Assembly (NCBI GenBank): GCA_016458225.1
Contig: JAEMGR010000017.1
Location: 98,567-162,566, forward strand
Direction of reading: 5' to 3'
Length of the DNA: 64,000 nt
From: Myxococcaceae bacterium JPH2
Lineage (GTDB): Bacteria; Myxococcota; Myxococcia; Myxococcales; Myxococcaceae
Numbering within the stretch: the first letter of the stretch is position 1; the number at the start of each line of letters is the position of its first letter. A model generated the notes under the pieces. That model had not been told where the DNA came from, searched no databases, and saw only the letters and a program-made list of their open reading frames with translations. A program made the position numbers and the translations under genes. This document shows, piece by piece, positions 1 to 9,143 of the stretch.

Positions 1-1262
1 TGCCGCGCGCCCAGCAGTGGGCGACGCAGGCGGGGGCAGCTCTGCAGCACGCCACGCGGAGTGGGGATGTTCGGGTCGCGGAGCTGACGGAGCGCCTCTC
101 CACAGAGACGGAGCGCTTTCAGCGTCGACAGCGGCTGTTCTCGCTGGCGGACGACCTGGCTGGACTGCGGGGGCGCCGTCACGTGAGCGGGGCAGAGGCC
201 ACCGCGCTGGAGCCTGCCCACGCGCACCCCCAGACGCCTCCTGCCGTGCTCTTTGACGATGCGCTCGATACTCGCTGGGCGAATTCATTCCCCCAGTTCG
301 GGCGACTGATGCACGTCTTCCACCAAGAGTGGCATGGCATTCGGGCCGCCGCTGGGTACCTGCCAGGCCACAAGCTGGCCATCACCTCCGAACGGCCGCT
401 GTCCGTCGCGGATCTCCGCAACGTCATCGAGACGATCTCTGGGAGCTTGTGCACCCAGGTCATCGTCCATGGCTATTCGCCCAATGCTCATGAGCTGTTG
501 GTCGCCACGCGCAAGGCGCTTGGCTCCTCGGTCCGGTTGCTGTGCGTGTGGCATGGCTCGACGGCGCAGTTTCATCACTCCTTCGAGCTGGAGTGCTTCG
601 CGCAGTTGCTGGAGCTGTGCCGTCGCGGTGTCGTGGACCGGGTCGGCTCCGTCAAGCCTGGGATGCATCGGTTTGCGACGGAACTCTTTCCCAAGACACT
701 GCTCAACCTTCCTCCGAAGGTGGCTGCCTCTGCGCAGCAGGTGCCGGGAACCCGCGCGAGCCGGACGGCGCTCATTCCCACGCCCAACGACTGGCGGAAG
801 AACTTCTACACGAACCTCTTCGCCTTCACCGCGTCGCCGCGGCTCGATGACGTCTACGTGACGGCGGACTTCAAGCTGCCGCCAGCGCTCAAGCCGACCA
901 AGCGGATTCACCGGGTCCGGCGGCCGAGCCGCACCGAGTTCTTTGACCTGGTCCGCAAGTCGGATGTGGTTCTCAATGCATCCCTGTCGGAGTGTCAGCC
1001 GATGACCGGGCTGGAATCGCTGTCGCTCGGGGTGCCGTGTGTCTCGGGGCCGCTCAGTCTTGGGGCCTTGGACGCACATCCCTATCAGCGGCTTGCCCAG
1101 GTCGCGGGAGTCGACACCGTGGAGGTCGTGGAGGCTGCCATCGAGCAGCTGCTGGCCCTTCGCGAGCGGGCACCCGTGGAGTTGTCGCAGATGATGGCGG
1201 ACTACGCGAAGTGCCTGTCCTCCGACGCCGTCCAAATTCTTGAGGATTTCGTGCAGCCATGA
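1..1262 (+). CDS. GT-B glycosyltransferase, 5' end outside window
   Basis: The frame is open from base 3 to a TGA at 1260-1262 (419 residues seen), so the true start lies upstream of the window. A GTG at 183 could be a start, but the 60 codons before it read as a charged helical segment and look coding, so I treat this as a truncated gene. The C-terminal third has a GT-B nucleotide-sugar binding look: a segment around residues 315-350 with SDVVLNASLSECQPMTGLES followed by LGVPCVSGP, resembling the E-x7-E region of GT4 enzymes. It overlaps the next glycosyltransferase by an ATGA junction, so the two are translationally coupled. Expected role: cytoplasmic sugar transfer for a surface polysaccharide. 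Acceptor and donor cannot be told from sequence. Confidence 0.75.
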   Translation, partial: PRAQQWATQAGAALQHATRSGDVRVAELTERLSTETERFQRRQRLFSLADDLAGLRGRRHVSGAEATALEPAHAHPQTPPAVLFDDALDTRWANSFPQFGRLMHVFHQEWHGIRAAAGYLPGHKLAITSERPLSVADLRNVIETISGSLCTQVIVHGYSPNAHELLVATRKALGSSVRLLCVWHGSTAQFHHSFELECFAQLLELCRRGVVDRVGSVKPGMHRFATELFPKTLLNLPPKVAASAQQVPGTRASRTALIPTPNDWRKNFYTNLFAFTASPRLDDVYVTADFKLPPALKPTKRIHRVRRPSRTEFFDLVRKSDVVLNASLSECQPMTGLESLSLGVPCVSGPLSLGALDAHPYQRLAQVAGVDTVEVVEAAIEQLLALRERAPVELSQMMADYAKCLSSDAVQILEDFVQP

Positions 1263-3517
1263 AGCCGCGTCGCGTCTGTTTCGTCACCTCAGAGATCTAT
1301 CCCGCCACCGCCGGCGGCATCGGCCGCATCATCCACAATCTCATCGAGGAGTCGCTCCGACGGACGGATGCCGTGGAGTTTCATCTCCTCCTGTGCACGG
1401 AGTCGGGGGCGGATCCGCTCGTCGTCTCGAATCACTTCGGGGGCAAGGTGACGGTGCATGCCACCCCTCCGCGCGAGCCGTGGAGCCAGGCATTCGACGA
1501 GCAAGGCGTCTATGCTCCTCGCGAGTCTTTCACCGATTCGTATTGGCATGGCGAATCGATGGGGATCCTGCTTCACCTCCGCAAGCTTGCCAGCCAGGGA
1601 CTCCACTTCGATGTGATTGAGTTCCCGGACTACACAGGTGTCGCATTCTGCACCCTGCAAGACAAGCTGCTGGGGTGCGGTTTCCAGGACACGGAGATCG
1701 CGGTTCGCTTGCACTCGACGTCCGGCGTGTTGGTTCCGCACGAGCCGAACCTCCTGAATCGGGACTACCTGGGCGAGTTCGAGCTGGAGCGGAAGGCGCT
1801 CCTCGATGCCGACCGCGTCATCTCGCATCTCCCTGGCGTGGCGGAGCACAACCGCCAGTTCTATGGGTTTCCAGAGTCCTGGCTGACGAAGGTGGTGCAA
1901 GAGTTTCCGCCGGTGGCCCCGCGGATGGCGTCCCGTCCCGAGCTGTATACCGGTGAGCGGGACGTGCTCTTCGCGACGAAGATCCAGACGCTCAAGCGGC
2001 CGGACCTCTTCGTTCGTGGGGTCAGTGCGTTCTTGCGCAGCTGCCCGGAGTATCGAGGGCATGCCGTTTTTTCCTGCCACGCGCCCTCGGAAGATACGCT
2101 GAGCGCCATCAAGGCGCTCATCCCGCCGGACCTGCGCCGGCGGTTCCGTTTCGTCCCGCCAGGCCCAGACCGGGACGAGCTCCTGCGAAAGAGCATCGTC
2201 GTCATTCCGTCTGACTACGAGTCGCTCAACCTCACAGCCTATGAAGCCTCCGTTGCGGGTGCGACGCTAGTCCTCAACGGTGCCTGCCCTGCCTTCGCCC
2301 CAGGGACTCCCTGGGCGGATGGCAAGAATTGCTACACGTTTGACGGCTCCGTGGAGTCCCTCGCGGCCGCGCTCCAGCGCGCGTGGCAGACGCCCGTGAC
2401 GACCCCGGTGGAGTGGTCGGTCGACGTGCCCTACTGGGAAGGTGCGCTGCGCCACGCTCCGCCGGAGCCCGCCCCACGCTCGACTCGACCGCTGGTCAGC
2501 GTGCTCATCACCAACCACAACCTGGCGCGCTACCTGCCCGAGACGCTGGCCAGTGTGGCCGCCAGCAGCTATCCCGAGATTGAAATCATCATCGTCGATG
2601 ATGCGTCGACGGAGGCTTTCGATCACGAAGTGCTGCAGCGGATCTCCGAGGATATCGCCAAGGGCGACTCGGGGGTGCGGTTGGTCCGCAACACTGTCAA
2701 TCGAGGTCTCCCGGCTTCGCGCAACATTGGCATCCGGGCCGCGAAGGGCGCTTACATCCTCCCGCTCGACGCGGACGACTGCATCAGCCCGACCTTTATT
2801 GAGATGGCGGTGAATGCGCTGGAGCGCCATGCGGAGTTCGACGTGGTGGTTCCTTCGACGGGCTACTTCCCGGACGATGCCGCGCTCGAGGCTCGCAGGT
2901 TCTCGGACTACGCGCTGTTCATTGGCGACTGTCCCACCATGGGAATGGTGGCCAATCGTCTGTCTTGCGCGACATCCCTCATGCGGCGCTCTCTCTTTGA
3001 CCGGTTCAAGTACAACGATCGGTTGACGAGCTATGAGGACTGGGACCTCTATTTGCGCCTGTCCCACGCCGGGCACCGGTTCCTCGTGACCAATGCGATT
3101 CACTTTCACTATCGCAAGCGCCCGGGCTCCATGATTTCGGGAGTGAATCCCCGTCGTCATGTCGAACTGCTTCGCCAGATGCACATGAGCCTGCCGCGGC
3201 CCATGACTGCCGCAGCCCACGCCTGGGCCTTCTTCTCGGTCGCGGAGCCCGCGCGTCCTCATGCGGCGGCCCCCGTGATGACTTCCACGGATTTGCCCGC
3301 GCTTCGCTATGAGTTTGCGGATGCCCTCAATGGCGCGCTGAAGCGCGTGCCCCTGGTGCATACCTTGCTCAAGCAGGCGGCGAGTGGCTTGGGGGATGGT
3401 GCTGACAAGCCCAGGCGCCATGAGCTGATGGACATGCTCAATAGCACCCTCAAGCGACTGCCGGGCGTCCACTCCACGCTGAAGCGGGTGGTGAAGCCCG
3501 GGGGCCGAGGCGCCTGA
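1259..3517 (+). CDS. Bifunctional GT4-GT2 glycosyltransferase
   Basis: This 752-residue protein carries two complete glycosyltransferase folds. Residues 1-380 are GT-B, family 4-like: the N-terminal VCFVTSEIYPATAGGIGRII loop and a later segment with VVIPSDYESLNLTAYEASVA. Residues 405-660 are GT-A, family 2: SVLITNHNLARYLPETLASV, then IIIVDDAST, then LPLDADD (the DxD-type metal site) and YEDWDLYLRL, a typical GT2 acceptor-side motif. The last 90 residues are low in known motifs and contain two similar segments ending in LKRVPLVHTLLK and LKRLPGVHSTLK. The start overlaps the stop of the upstream gene (ATGA). The fusion suggests that two successive sugar additions are made by one polypeptide. Substrates are unknown. 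Confidence 0.85.
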   Translation: MKPRRVCFVTSEIYPATAGGIGRIIHNLIEESLRRTDAVEFHLLLCTESGADPLVVSNHFGGKVTVHATPPREPWSQAFDEQGVYAPRESFTDSYWHGESMGILLHLRKLASQGLHFDVIEFPDYTGVAFCTLQDKLLGCGFQDTEIAVRLHSTSGVLVPHEPNLLNRDYLGEFELERKALLDADRVISHLPGVAEHNRQFYGFPESWLTKVVQEFPPVAPRMASRPELYTGERDVLFATKIQTLKRPDLFVRGVSAFLRSCPEYRGHAVFSCHAPSEDTLSAIKALIPPDLRRRFRFVPPGPDRDELLRKSIVVIPSDYESLNLTAYEASVAGATLVLNGACPAFAPGTPWADGKNCYTFDGSVESLAAALQRAWQTPVTTPVEWSVDVPYWEGALRHAPPEPAPRSTRPLVSVLITNHNLARYLPETLASVAASSYPEIEIIIVDDASTEAFDHEVLQRISEDIAKGDSGVRLVRNTVNRGLPASRNIGIRAAKGAYILPLDADDCISPTFIEMAVNALERHAEFDVVVPSTGYFPDDAALEARRFSDYALFIGDCPTMGMVANRLSCATSLMRRSLFDRFKYNDRLTSYEDWDLYLRLSHAGHRFLVTNAIHFHYRKRPGSMISGVNPRRHVELLRQMHMSLPRPMTAAAHAWAFFSVAEPARPHAAAPVMTSTDLPALRYEFADALNGALKRVPLVHTLLKQAASGLGDGADKPRRHELMDMLNSTLKRLPGVHSTLKRVVKPGGRGA

Positions 3518-3526
3518 GGGCAGGAG

Positions 3527-3553
3527 GCCCGGGCGCCCGCGGGGGGCCCGGGC
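3527..3553. terminator. GC-rich hairpin between convergent genes
   Basis: GCCCGGGC occurs at 3527-3534 and again at 3546-3553. The octamer is its own reverse complement, so the copies can form an 8-bp stem with an 11-nt loop. It lies just past the stop of the GT4-GT2 gene and faces the stop of the membrane protein gene. There is no U tract, so termination is inferred. Confidence 0.35.
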
Positions 3554-3599
3554 TCACTCGACCGCGCGCCCGAGTTCCCGGAGGCGCGCGGGTCTGGCC

Positions 3600-5480
3600 T
3601 CAAGCCGCCGGAGTCGAGGTGGGGGCGGCAGGTGCAGCGGCGGTCCCGGCATTCGCTGCGGGGCGAGAGGCCCGAGTGCCGGCGAGCCACGTGGGGACCA
3701 GCATCAGGGCAATCAGGAAGACCGGATACTGGTAGCGCATGTCTGGCGCCGGAATGAGCAGGACCAGTGCCGCGGTGTGCATCAGCAACGGGAGAAGGAT
3801 CGCCCCGTGTCGCCAGTTCCGTTGCCGAACGCAGGCGACCGCGCAGGCAAGGAGCGCGAGGTAGAGCGGGAGGGCCGGACGCCAGAACAGCCAGGACATG
3901 TCGGGCTGAAGGGAGCGCACAATCCATTGCAACATGCGTGCGCCAAAGTTCGGCAGCACGGGCTCGGCGCGAACCTCGGCTTCCACAGGGTCAATGGTCT
4001 TGGGCGGCTGATCGTAGGGGATCCAGAGTGCGAGCGCGTAGAGGGGATCCCGTCCCTGCTCGATCTTCCACATCAAGCTGGTGACGCAGGCCACGTGGGC
4101 CAGCGTCGCGGAGGGGTTCCTCCAGGTGAGTCGCGCGAGCAGTCCCGGGAGCGCCCGGGAGTGACGCGCGGTCGCCGCATACGAGAAGCGACCGTCCCAG
4201 AGCGTCGGGACGTTGGAGAAGCAGTTGTAGTGCCACTTGTCATCGAGCGGGTGGATCTCGCTCAGGATGGTCTGCTCCTCCGGCAGCAGCTCGGTTCCAG
4301 CCGCGACATGGGCCCCCAGGTGGCCTGCGAGCACGAGCGCGCCTGACGACATGGAGGTGGCGGAGTAGGCGCGAAACAAGGCGGTACGCGTCCCCGCCGC
4401 GAGCACGAAGGTCGCGCAGACGAGGGCCATGACGGACACGTACTTGCGCGGCCTCAAGACCCACAGCGCGAGCGCCACGCCGAGGACCGCGGGGACGCCG
4501 TTGTGGCGGAAGAGCATCGTCATGGCCCCCAGAACGGCCAGTCCCGCCCAGAAGGGCCAGCGCCAGGGCTCGTCCGGGTTCGCGGATGCACGGAAGAGCA
4601 TCAGCGTCATCATGAGGATGCACAAGCTGAAGGGGATGTCCTTCCAGAGCGTGATGAGCATTGCTCCGTTGACGGGTGCCAAGGCCATCAAGCCCGCCGT
4701 CACCGCGATGACGACGCTTGATACGCCCGCTCGCGCCAAGGTCGCGCACCCGAAGGCGACCACGGCAGCCAGTCCCAGGATCTGGGCAATGCCAACCATG
4801 GCGGGGGATGCCCAGAGCTTCTGGAGGAGCCGGATGGTGTAGGTGTGGAACACGGGATGCGCATCCGCGAACTGATCTCCGCGAAGCGCCTGGTGCCACT
4901 GATCCGATGAGTCCGAACTCATCATTCCGGGGAACAGTGCCAGCAGCCATACCGTGCCCATCACCACCAGCGGGATGGCGTGAATGAACCCGGCCCCGCG
5001 AAGGGGAACTGAAGCAGCGGTCGAGGGCGCGCGCGTGGAGCAAACCAAGCCCAGCGACAGAAGCACAGCTCCCAGCGTGAGCCAGTGCGCGCTGTGGAAT
5101 GCGAGGTTCCACACCGACGAATCGCTCCCAAGCGGGAATGCGTCAGGCGCCGCGGGAGCGTGGAGCGGGAGGGCGCGAAGCAACAGGAACGACAGACCGC
5201 CGCAGGCGCTCAACCACAGCCCTCTCCCTCGAGGCGTGAAGTGCTCCATGGCCTTGGAGAGTCGCGGGAGCAGCCAGCGGTAGCTCAGGAATCCCAGGGC
5301 CGCCGTGCCCAGCAGCAGCAGGCTCCAGTCTGCAATCGTCCACGGAGCCGCGACCGCGTGGACCGCCACCACAAAGCTGGCTGCCAACGAGAGGAGCAGG
5401 CTGCTACCGCCGCGCCAGGAGGCGAATCCTCGGGAGGGTGTGTCGGCTGGCGCTGGTGGGGCGATAGGAGAGGATTCCAT
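3600..5480 (-). CDS. Polytopic membrane protein, DUF6020/GT-C-like
   Basis: This 626-residue protein is dominated by hydrophobic segments; I count roughly 12-13 possible membrane spans. A large polar loop around residues 370-490 contains several Trp and His residues. The motif LFPGMMSSDSSDQWHQALRG near residues 180-200 follows an early membrane span and resembles the acidic first loop of GT-C lipid-linked sugar transferases. It also matches what I recall of the DUF6020 family. The C-terminal 25 residues are an Ala/Pro/Thr-rich tail. It converges with the GT4-GT2 gene and diverges from the GT2 gene at 5818. A role in transferring or assembling a lipid-linked glycan in the inner membrane fits the context. 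No catalytic assignment is safe. Confidence 0.6.
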   Translation of the reverse strand: MESSPIAPPAPADTPSRGFASWRGGSSLLLSLAASFVVAVHAVAAPWTIADWSLLLLGTAALGFLSYRWLLPRLSKAMEHFTPRGRGLWLSACGGLSFLLLRALPLHAPAAPDAFPLGSDSSVWNLAFHSAHWLTLGAVLLSLGLVCSTRAPSTAASVPLRGAGFIHAIPLVVMGTVWLLALFPGMMSSDSSDQWHQALRGDQFADAHPVFHTYTIRLLQKLWASPAMVGIAQILGLAAVVAFGCATLARAGVSSVVIAVTAGLMALAPVNGAMLITLWKDIPFSLCILMMTLMLFRASANPDEPWRWPFWAGLAVLGAMTMLFRHNGVPAVLGVALALWVLRPRKYVSVMALVCATFVLAAGTRTALFRAYSATSMSSGALVLAGHLGAHVAAGTELLPEEQTILSEIHPLDDKWHYNCFSNVPTLWDGRFSYAATARHSRALPGLLARLTWRNPSATLAHVACVTSLMWKIEQGRDPLYALALWIPYDQPPKTIDPVEAEVRAEPVLPNFGARMLQWIVRSLQPDMSWLFWRPALPLYLALLACAVACVRQRNWRHGAILLPLLMHTAALVLLIPAPDMRYQYPVFLIALMLVPTWLAGTRASRPAANAGTAAAPAAPTSTPAA

Positions 5481-5817
5481 GGGCAGCCTAGTAACGTAGG
5501 CCGGAGCTTCGAGTCCAGGTTTGGTCCCGGCTCCTCAGCAGGTGCTCGTCTGGTGCTTGTGACCTCATGGGTGAGACGTCTTGAGACGCCGGTCGATGAC
5601 CGAGCGGCCTCGAACCGCAGATGCCTGATTGGCGCCCTTGGGCATGCTCCGCCTGAACTCTGCCCGCGGGATGGGGCGGGGGATTGCGCCACGATGCCTG
5701 GTGCCGTAAGGAGGGCGGATTCAATGTGGGATGGACAGCGGTGCACGGACCGCCTTTCCCTTTCACCCACGCGCCTCCCTCGTGACCGGACGATGGGGGC
5801 TTGAGGAGCACTCCAAC
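5481..5817. other. 337-bp divergent intergenic region
   Basis: This spacer separates the divergent starts at 5480 (minus) and 5818 (plus) and should hold promoters for both. It contains CCTA-N6-TAGG near 5488-5501, a small hairpin with GCGGT and ACCGC arms near 5739-5754, and a strong Shine-Dalgarno sequence (AAGGAGGG, 5708-5715) that precedes a short open frame rather than the annotated GT2 start. I see no clear -35/-10 pair. Confidence 0.4.
5724..5804 (+). CDS. Possible 26-codon leader ORF
   Basis: An ATG at 5724 lies 8 nt after a near-perfect ribosome binding site (AAGGAGGG, 5708-5715) and opens a 26-residue frame rich in Arg, Ser and Thr. Its TGA (5802-5804) overlaps the GAGGAG ribosome binding site (5803-5808) of the GT2 gene that starts at 5818. 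The arrangement would suit a leader peptide or translational coupling. Against it: the peptide matches no family I know, and short frames are common by chance at this GC content. Confidence 0.25.
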   Translation: MWDGQRCTDRLSLSPTRLPRDRTMGA

Positions 5818-6918
5818 GTGTCGCTGCTATTCATCTGCGTGGCCGTGGCTTTCTTTGGGTGGATCTTCTCCCAGTTCGGCTCGTGGCTGGCGGCTCGGCA
5901 TGCCGTCACCTGGTACCTGGTCAGTGGCTTCATCCTGGTCGCGGCCATCCGTCCGGATTGGCTGCTGCCGGTGGCGCACCTGCTGGGCATCACCCTGGTC
6001 AGCAACATGGTGCTCGCGGGACTGACCATGTTCCTGTTCGTGCAGATGCTCGAGCAGTACGCGGAGAACAACGGCCTGCGCCGGCAGATGGTGCGCATGG
6101 TCTCCTCGCTGGCGGCGGACACGTTCCCGTCGCGTGAGGCCTCGGACACGCGGACGCGCGTGCTCGTCGTGCTGCCTTGCTACAACGAGTCGGAGAGCCT
6201 CCCCGTGCTCGTGCCGCGCCTCACGGCGCTCCAGCGCGCGACGCCCGAGCTGGACCTGGACTTCTGCATCGTCAATGACGGCTCGGTGGATGCCACGCCC
6301 GCCGTGCTGCGGCGGCTGGCTCCGCAGAACCACGTGACGCACCACACGAACATCGGTGTGGCGGGCGGTCTGCGCACGGGCTTTCTCATCGCGCAGCGGA
6401 CGGGCGCGCACTTCGCGGTGCAGTGTGACTCGGATGGCCAGCATCCCATCGAGTCCATCCCCGAGGTGGTTCGCGTGGCTCGCGAGCGCTCCGTGGATCT
6501 GCTCATCGGCTCGCGGTTCGCGGGCGGCGGCGCGGAGGGCAATGACACGCTGGCCAGCACCACGCGCATGCGCCGCGCGGGCGGCATCGTGGTCAGCACG
6601 CTCCTGGGCCTCTTCGGCCGCGGCGCTCGCGTGTCGGATCCGACGTCCGGTTTCCGCGTCTACTCGCCGCGCGCCATGGCCACGCTGCTGCGCTGGATGC
6701 CGGATGAGTACCCGGAGCCCGAGTCCATCGCGCTGGTGGCGCTGAATGGACTGCGCGTGGAGGAGACCGCGGTGGTGATGAGCCCGCGCACGACGGGCAC
6801 CTCCAGCCTCAGCGGCATCAAGAGCCTGCGCTTCATGACGAAGGTCGCGTCCGCGCTCCTGGGGCTGCGCCTGCGCTCCATGCCGCAGGCGACCCCGGTG
6901 TCCGTCCCCACGGAGTGA
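5818..6918 (+). CDS. Membrane-anchored GT2 glycosyltransferase
   Basis: The first ~90 residues form three hydrophobic segments in the style of DUF2304. They are followed by a GT2 domain (about residues 110-330): VLVVLPCYNESESLPVLVPR, then CIVNDGSVDAT, then VQCDSDGQHP (the DxD metal site) and DPTSGFRVYS. The family normally transfers sugars from nucleotide donors to lipid carriers or proteins at the inner membrane, as in dolichol-phosphate-mannose synthase relatives. I chose the GTG at 5818 (366 aa) over the in-frame ATG at 5731 because GAGGAG at 5803-5808 is well placed and the extra 29 residues look non-coding. Confidence 0.85.
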   Translation: MSLLFICVAVAFFGWIFSQFGSWLAARHAVTWYLVSGFILVAAIRPDWLLPVAHLLGITLVSNMVLAGLTMFLFVQMLEQYAENNGLRRQMVRMVSSLAADTFPSREASDTRTRVLVVLPCYNESESLPVLVPRLTALQRATPELDLDFCIVNDGSVDATPAVLRRLAPQNHVTHHTNIGVAGGLRTGFLIAQRTGAHFAVQCDSDGQHPIESIPEVVRVARERSVDLLIGSRFAGGGAEGNDTLASTTRMRRAGGIVVSTLLGLFGRGARVSDPTSGFRVYSPRAMATLLRWMPDEYPEPESIALVALNGLRVEETAVVMSPRTTGTSSLSGIKSLRFMTKVASALLGLRLRSMPQATPVSVPTE

Positions 6919-6935
6919 AGCGGGAGGGACGCGGC

Positions 6936-7397
6936 TCAGCGCTTCGTCGCGCCGCGTGCCTTCGCGCCAGGTTCGAGGCGCGCGAGTCGTGCCTCCACGT
7001 CTCGGCGCCACTGGGCCTGCGTGCGCGCGTGCTCCCGCTGGTTCTCGATGACGGTGGCGAGGGCGTCGAGGATGGACTCGTTGAACTCCACCTGACGCCG
7101 CAGCATCTCGTTGATGAAGGGCTGGAACGTGAAGCGGAAGGCGCGCTTGACGGCCACCAGCACCGGGCCCACGCCGGGACGGTGGGACGTGGCGGGCTCG
7201 GCGTGGCGCGAGTCCATCTTCCCGCGCGCCTCTTGGAGCAGGGTCGGCCACTCGGCGGCCACCGGCGTCCGCGTGGAGGACTCCAGCGCTTCTCTCAGGG
7301 CCTGTTTCGCCTTCGGGTCGGGCTCGGGGAGCTGACGCGTTTGGGCGGCGACGGCCTCCGCCGTGGGCGACTGGGTCAGCAGATCATCCGCGTTCAT
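6936..7397 (-). CDS. Small hypothetical protein of the polysaccharide cluster
   Basis: The product is 153 residues, starting at the ATG 7395-7397. The first ~80 residues are polar (MNADDLLTQSPTAEAVAAQ). The second half contains LVAVKRAFRFTFQPFINEML and then a charged helical stretch rich in Gln, Arg and Glu, probably a coiled coil. Similar FxFQPFINEML-type helices precede methyltransferases in other myxobacterial glycan clusters, as I recall, but no enzyme domain is present here. The start overlaps the end of the upstream GT4 gene by 14 nt, so the two are co-translated. It might tether or recruit the glycosyltransferase. No function is assigned. Confidence 0.6.
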   Translation of the reverse strand: MNADDLLTQSPTAEAVAAQTRQLPEPDPKAKQALREALESSTRTPVAAEWPTLLQEARGKMDSRHAEPATSHRPGVGPVLVAVKRAFRFTFQPFINEMLRRQVEFNESILDALATVIENQREHARTQAQWRRDVEARLARLEPGAKARGATKR

Positions 7398-9027
7398 GCA
7401 GGGGGCCGCCTCGGGAAGAGAGGGATTGGAACAGGGCTTCGACCGTGGACTCGATGTGCTCGGGCGCAAGCTCGAACAGGCGCGCTCCCAAGCGATGGGA
7501 TGCGTCGCCCTCCGCGCGCGCCTCGCTGGTGGCTCGCACACCCCACGCTGGCGCGGAGGTGAGAGGCAGCAGCGTTGACGCGACCTCGGTGTCCACGCCC
7601 AGGTAGACATGGGGCGCGGACGATGCGCGTGCGGCGGTCTCCAGCGCGGAGGAGCCGGGCAGGGGCTCCGCGGGGAGTCCCACGGGTTGATCCGCCGTGA
7701 AGTGCCACACGGGTGGTCCCTCGACGTCCTCGGGACCCGGTGCGGCGCGCGGCGCGACGGTGCGGGGACGCAGGGCCAGCACGCGCGCCTCGGGCACGCG
7801 CGATGCGAGCGCGCGGGCCAGCCGTGACATGGGCGCGTCGGGCCGCAGGGAGTAGCCGGGGCAGATGAGTTCGATGCGGGCGGGCGCGGGAGGCGAGGGG
7901 AGGGCCGGCATGCGCCCCTCGAAGCAGTCGGACAGGGCCTCGCGCACCTGCTCGGCGACGGTGTCCTGGGAGAACGCGGCCACGCGGGCCCGCTGCGCGT
8001 CAATGACCTGGGTGCGGAGGGCTCCCGAGCGCTCCAGCACGGCGAGGAGCTGCGCGACCTCCATCGGATCTCGCGAGAACGTCGCGATGCCCGCGCCGCC
8101 CATCGTCTCGGGCACGGCGGCGGCGGCATGGGCCACGACGGGGACGCCTCGGTACATGGCCTCCAGGAGGGGCACGCCGAAGCCCTCGTGGCGGCTCATG
8201 GACACGTAGGCCGTGGCCACGGAGAAGCACGCGGAGAGCTGCGCGGCGCTCACGCGGCCGAGGAAGTGGACGCGCTCGGGGCCCAAGAGGTCCTTGAGGC
8301 CCAGGAGGAACGCGCCGTAGGGCGAGTCCCGGTTGAGCGCGCCCGCGATGAGCAGGCGGCTTCGGGGTTGGTACAGGCGCTGGTACGCGGTGAAGACGCG
8401 CAGCACGTCGTCCATGCGCTTGCTGGGCACGGCTCGGCCCACGAAGAGGATGTTGGCGCAGCCGTCATCCAGCTCGGCCTGGAGCGTGGCATCCGGGGGC
8501 GTGTCGAAGCTGCTCCAGTCGATGGCGAAGGGCAGCACGGCGACGTGGCGGTATCCCGCGGCGGCCAGCTCCTCGGCGCTGAAGCGCGAGTAGGCGAAGG
8601 CCGCGTCCATGTGCTCGCGCATGGCGAGCAGCTCGGCGCGGGCCGCGTCGCAGGCGATCGCCACCTTGCGCTCGAAGCCCTCGAAGAGCCGGGCGGGCGT
8701 GACGTTGTGGTACACGAGAAGCTTGCGGCCGGGCGACCGGGCGATCATCGGCACCATGCGCGACTCGAAGCTGTGGTGGACGATGAGCACCGAGTCTCGC
8801 GAGGCCTCGCGGGGATAGTCACGCGCGGGGCGGACCTGATCCCGGCACGTGTCGTCCCACTGCTCCGCGTAGATTTCCGAGACATGGCCCCAGGAGCGCA
8901 GCAGGCTCTGCAGGTAGCGGACCTGGTTGCCGACCGCATCTCCCCAGGCCAGCCGGGCAACGAACTGGTGGATGTGTCGGGGCCCGTTGGTCCCCGCCGC
9001 CTCTGGCCGAGTCTTCACGGGCGGCAC
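7384..9027 (-). CDS. GT4 family glycosyltransferase
   Basis: The protein is 547 residues. Residues 15-370 form a GT-B fold: an N-terminal Rossmann part with LIVHHSFESRMVPMIARSPG, then NILFVGRAVPSKRMDD at the start of the C-terminal domain, and a donor-site motif MSRHEGFGVPLLEAMYRGVP (the E-x7-E signature of family 4). The last ~170 residues are outside the usual GT4 length and contain ELICPGYSLRPDAPMSRLAR. They may be a second, degenerate domain or an acceptor module. The gene is divergent from the rhamnose operon by a 116-bp spacer and overlaps the small downstream gene by 14 nt. It probably adds a sugar, possibly rhamnose, to the same surface polysaccharide. Donor specificity is inference. 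Confidence 0.8.
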   Translation of the reverse strand: MPPVKTRPEAAGTNGPRHIHQFVARLAWGDAVGNQVRYLQSLLRSWGHVSEIYAEQWDDTCRDQVRPARDYPREASRDSVLIVHHSFESRMVPMIARSPGRKLLVYHNVTPARLFEGFERKVAIACDAARAELLAMREHMDAAFAYSRFSAEELAAAGYRHVAVLPFAIDWSSFDTPPDATLQAELDDGCANILFVGRAVPSKRMDDVLRVFTAYQRLYQPRSRLLIAGALNRDSPYGAFLLGLKDLLGPERVHFLGRVSAAQLSACFSVATAYVSMSRHEGFGVPLLEAMYRGVPVVAHAAAAVPETMGGAGIATFSRDPMEVAQLLAVLERSGALRTQVIDAQRARVAAFSQDTVAEQVREALSDCFEGRMPALPSPPAPARIELICPGYSLRPDAPMSRLARALASRVPEARVLALRPRTVAPRAAPGPEDVEGPPVWHFTADQPVGLPAEPLPGSSALETAARASSAPHVYLGVDTEVASTLLPLTSAPAWGVRATSEARAEGDASHRLGARLFELAPEHIESTVEALFQSLSSRGGPLHERG

Positions 9028-9143
9028 CCTTACAATCCTCCTGTCCCGACGTACAGGGGCGCCTCTCGCGGCGCCTTGACGGGGGGGACCCCCTCCAGTA
9101 CGCAGGCTCGTCTTCTCACGTGGCGGGCCCTCGGGAATTGGGA
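9028..9143. promoter_or_regulatory. Divergent promoter region, GT4 / rfb operon
   Basis: This 116-bp spacer lies between the divergent start of the GT4 gene and rfbB and must carry promoters in both directions. It contains a run GACGGGGGGGACCCCCTCC near 9078-9096 that can fold on itself. I cannot mark convincing -35/-10 boxes. Confidence 0.35.
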
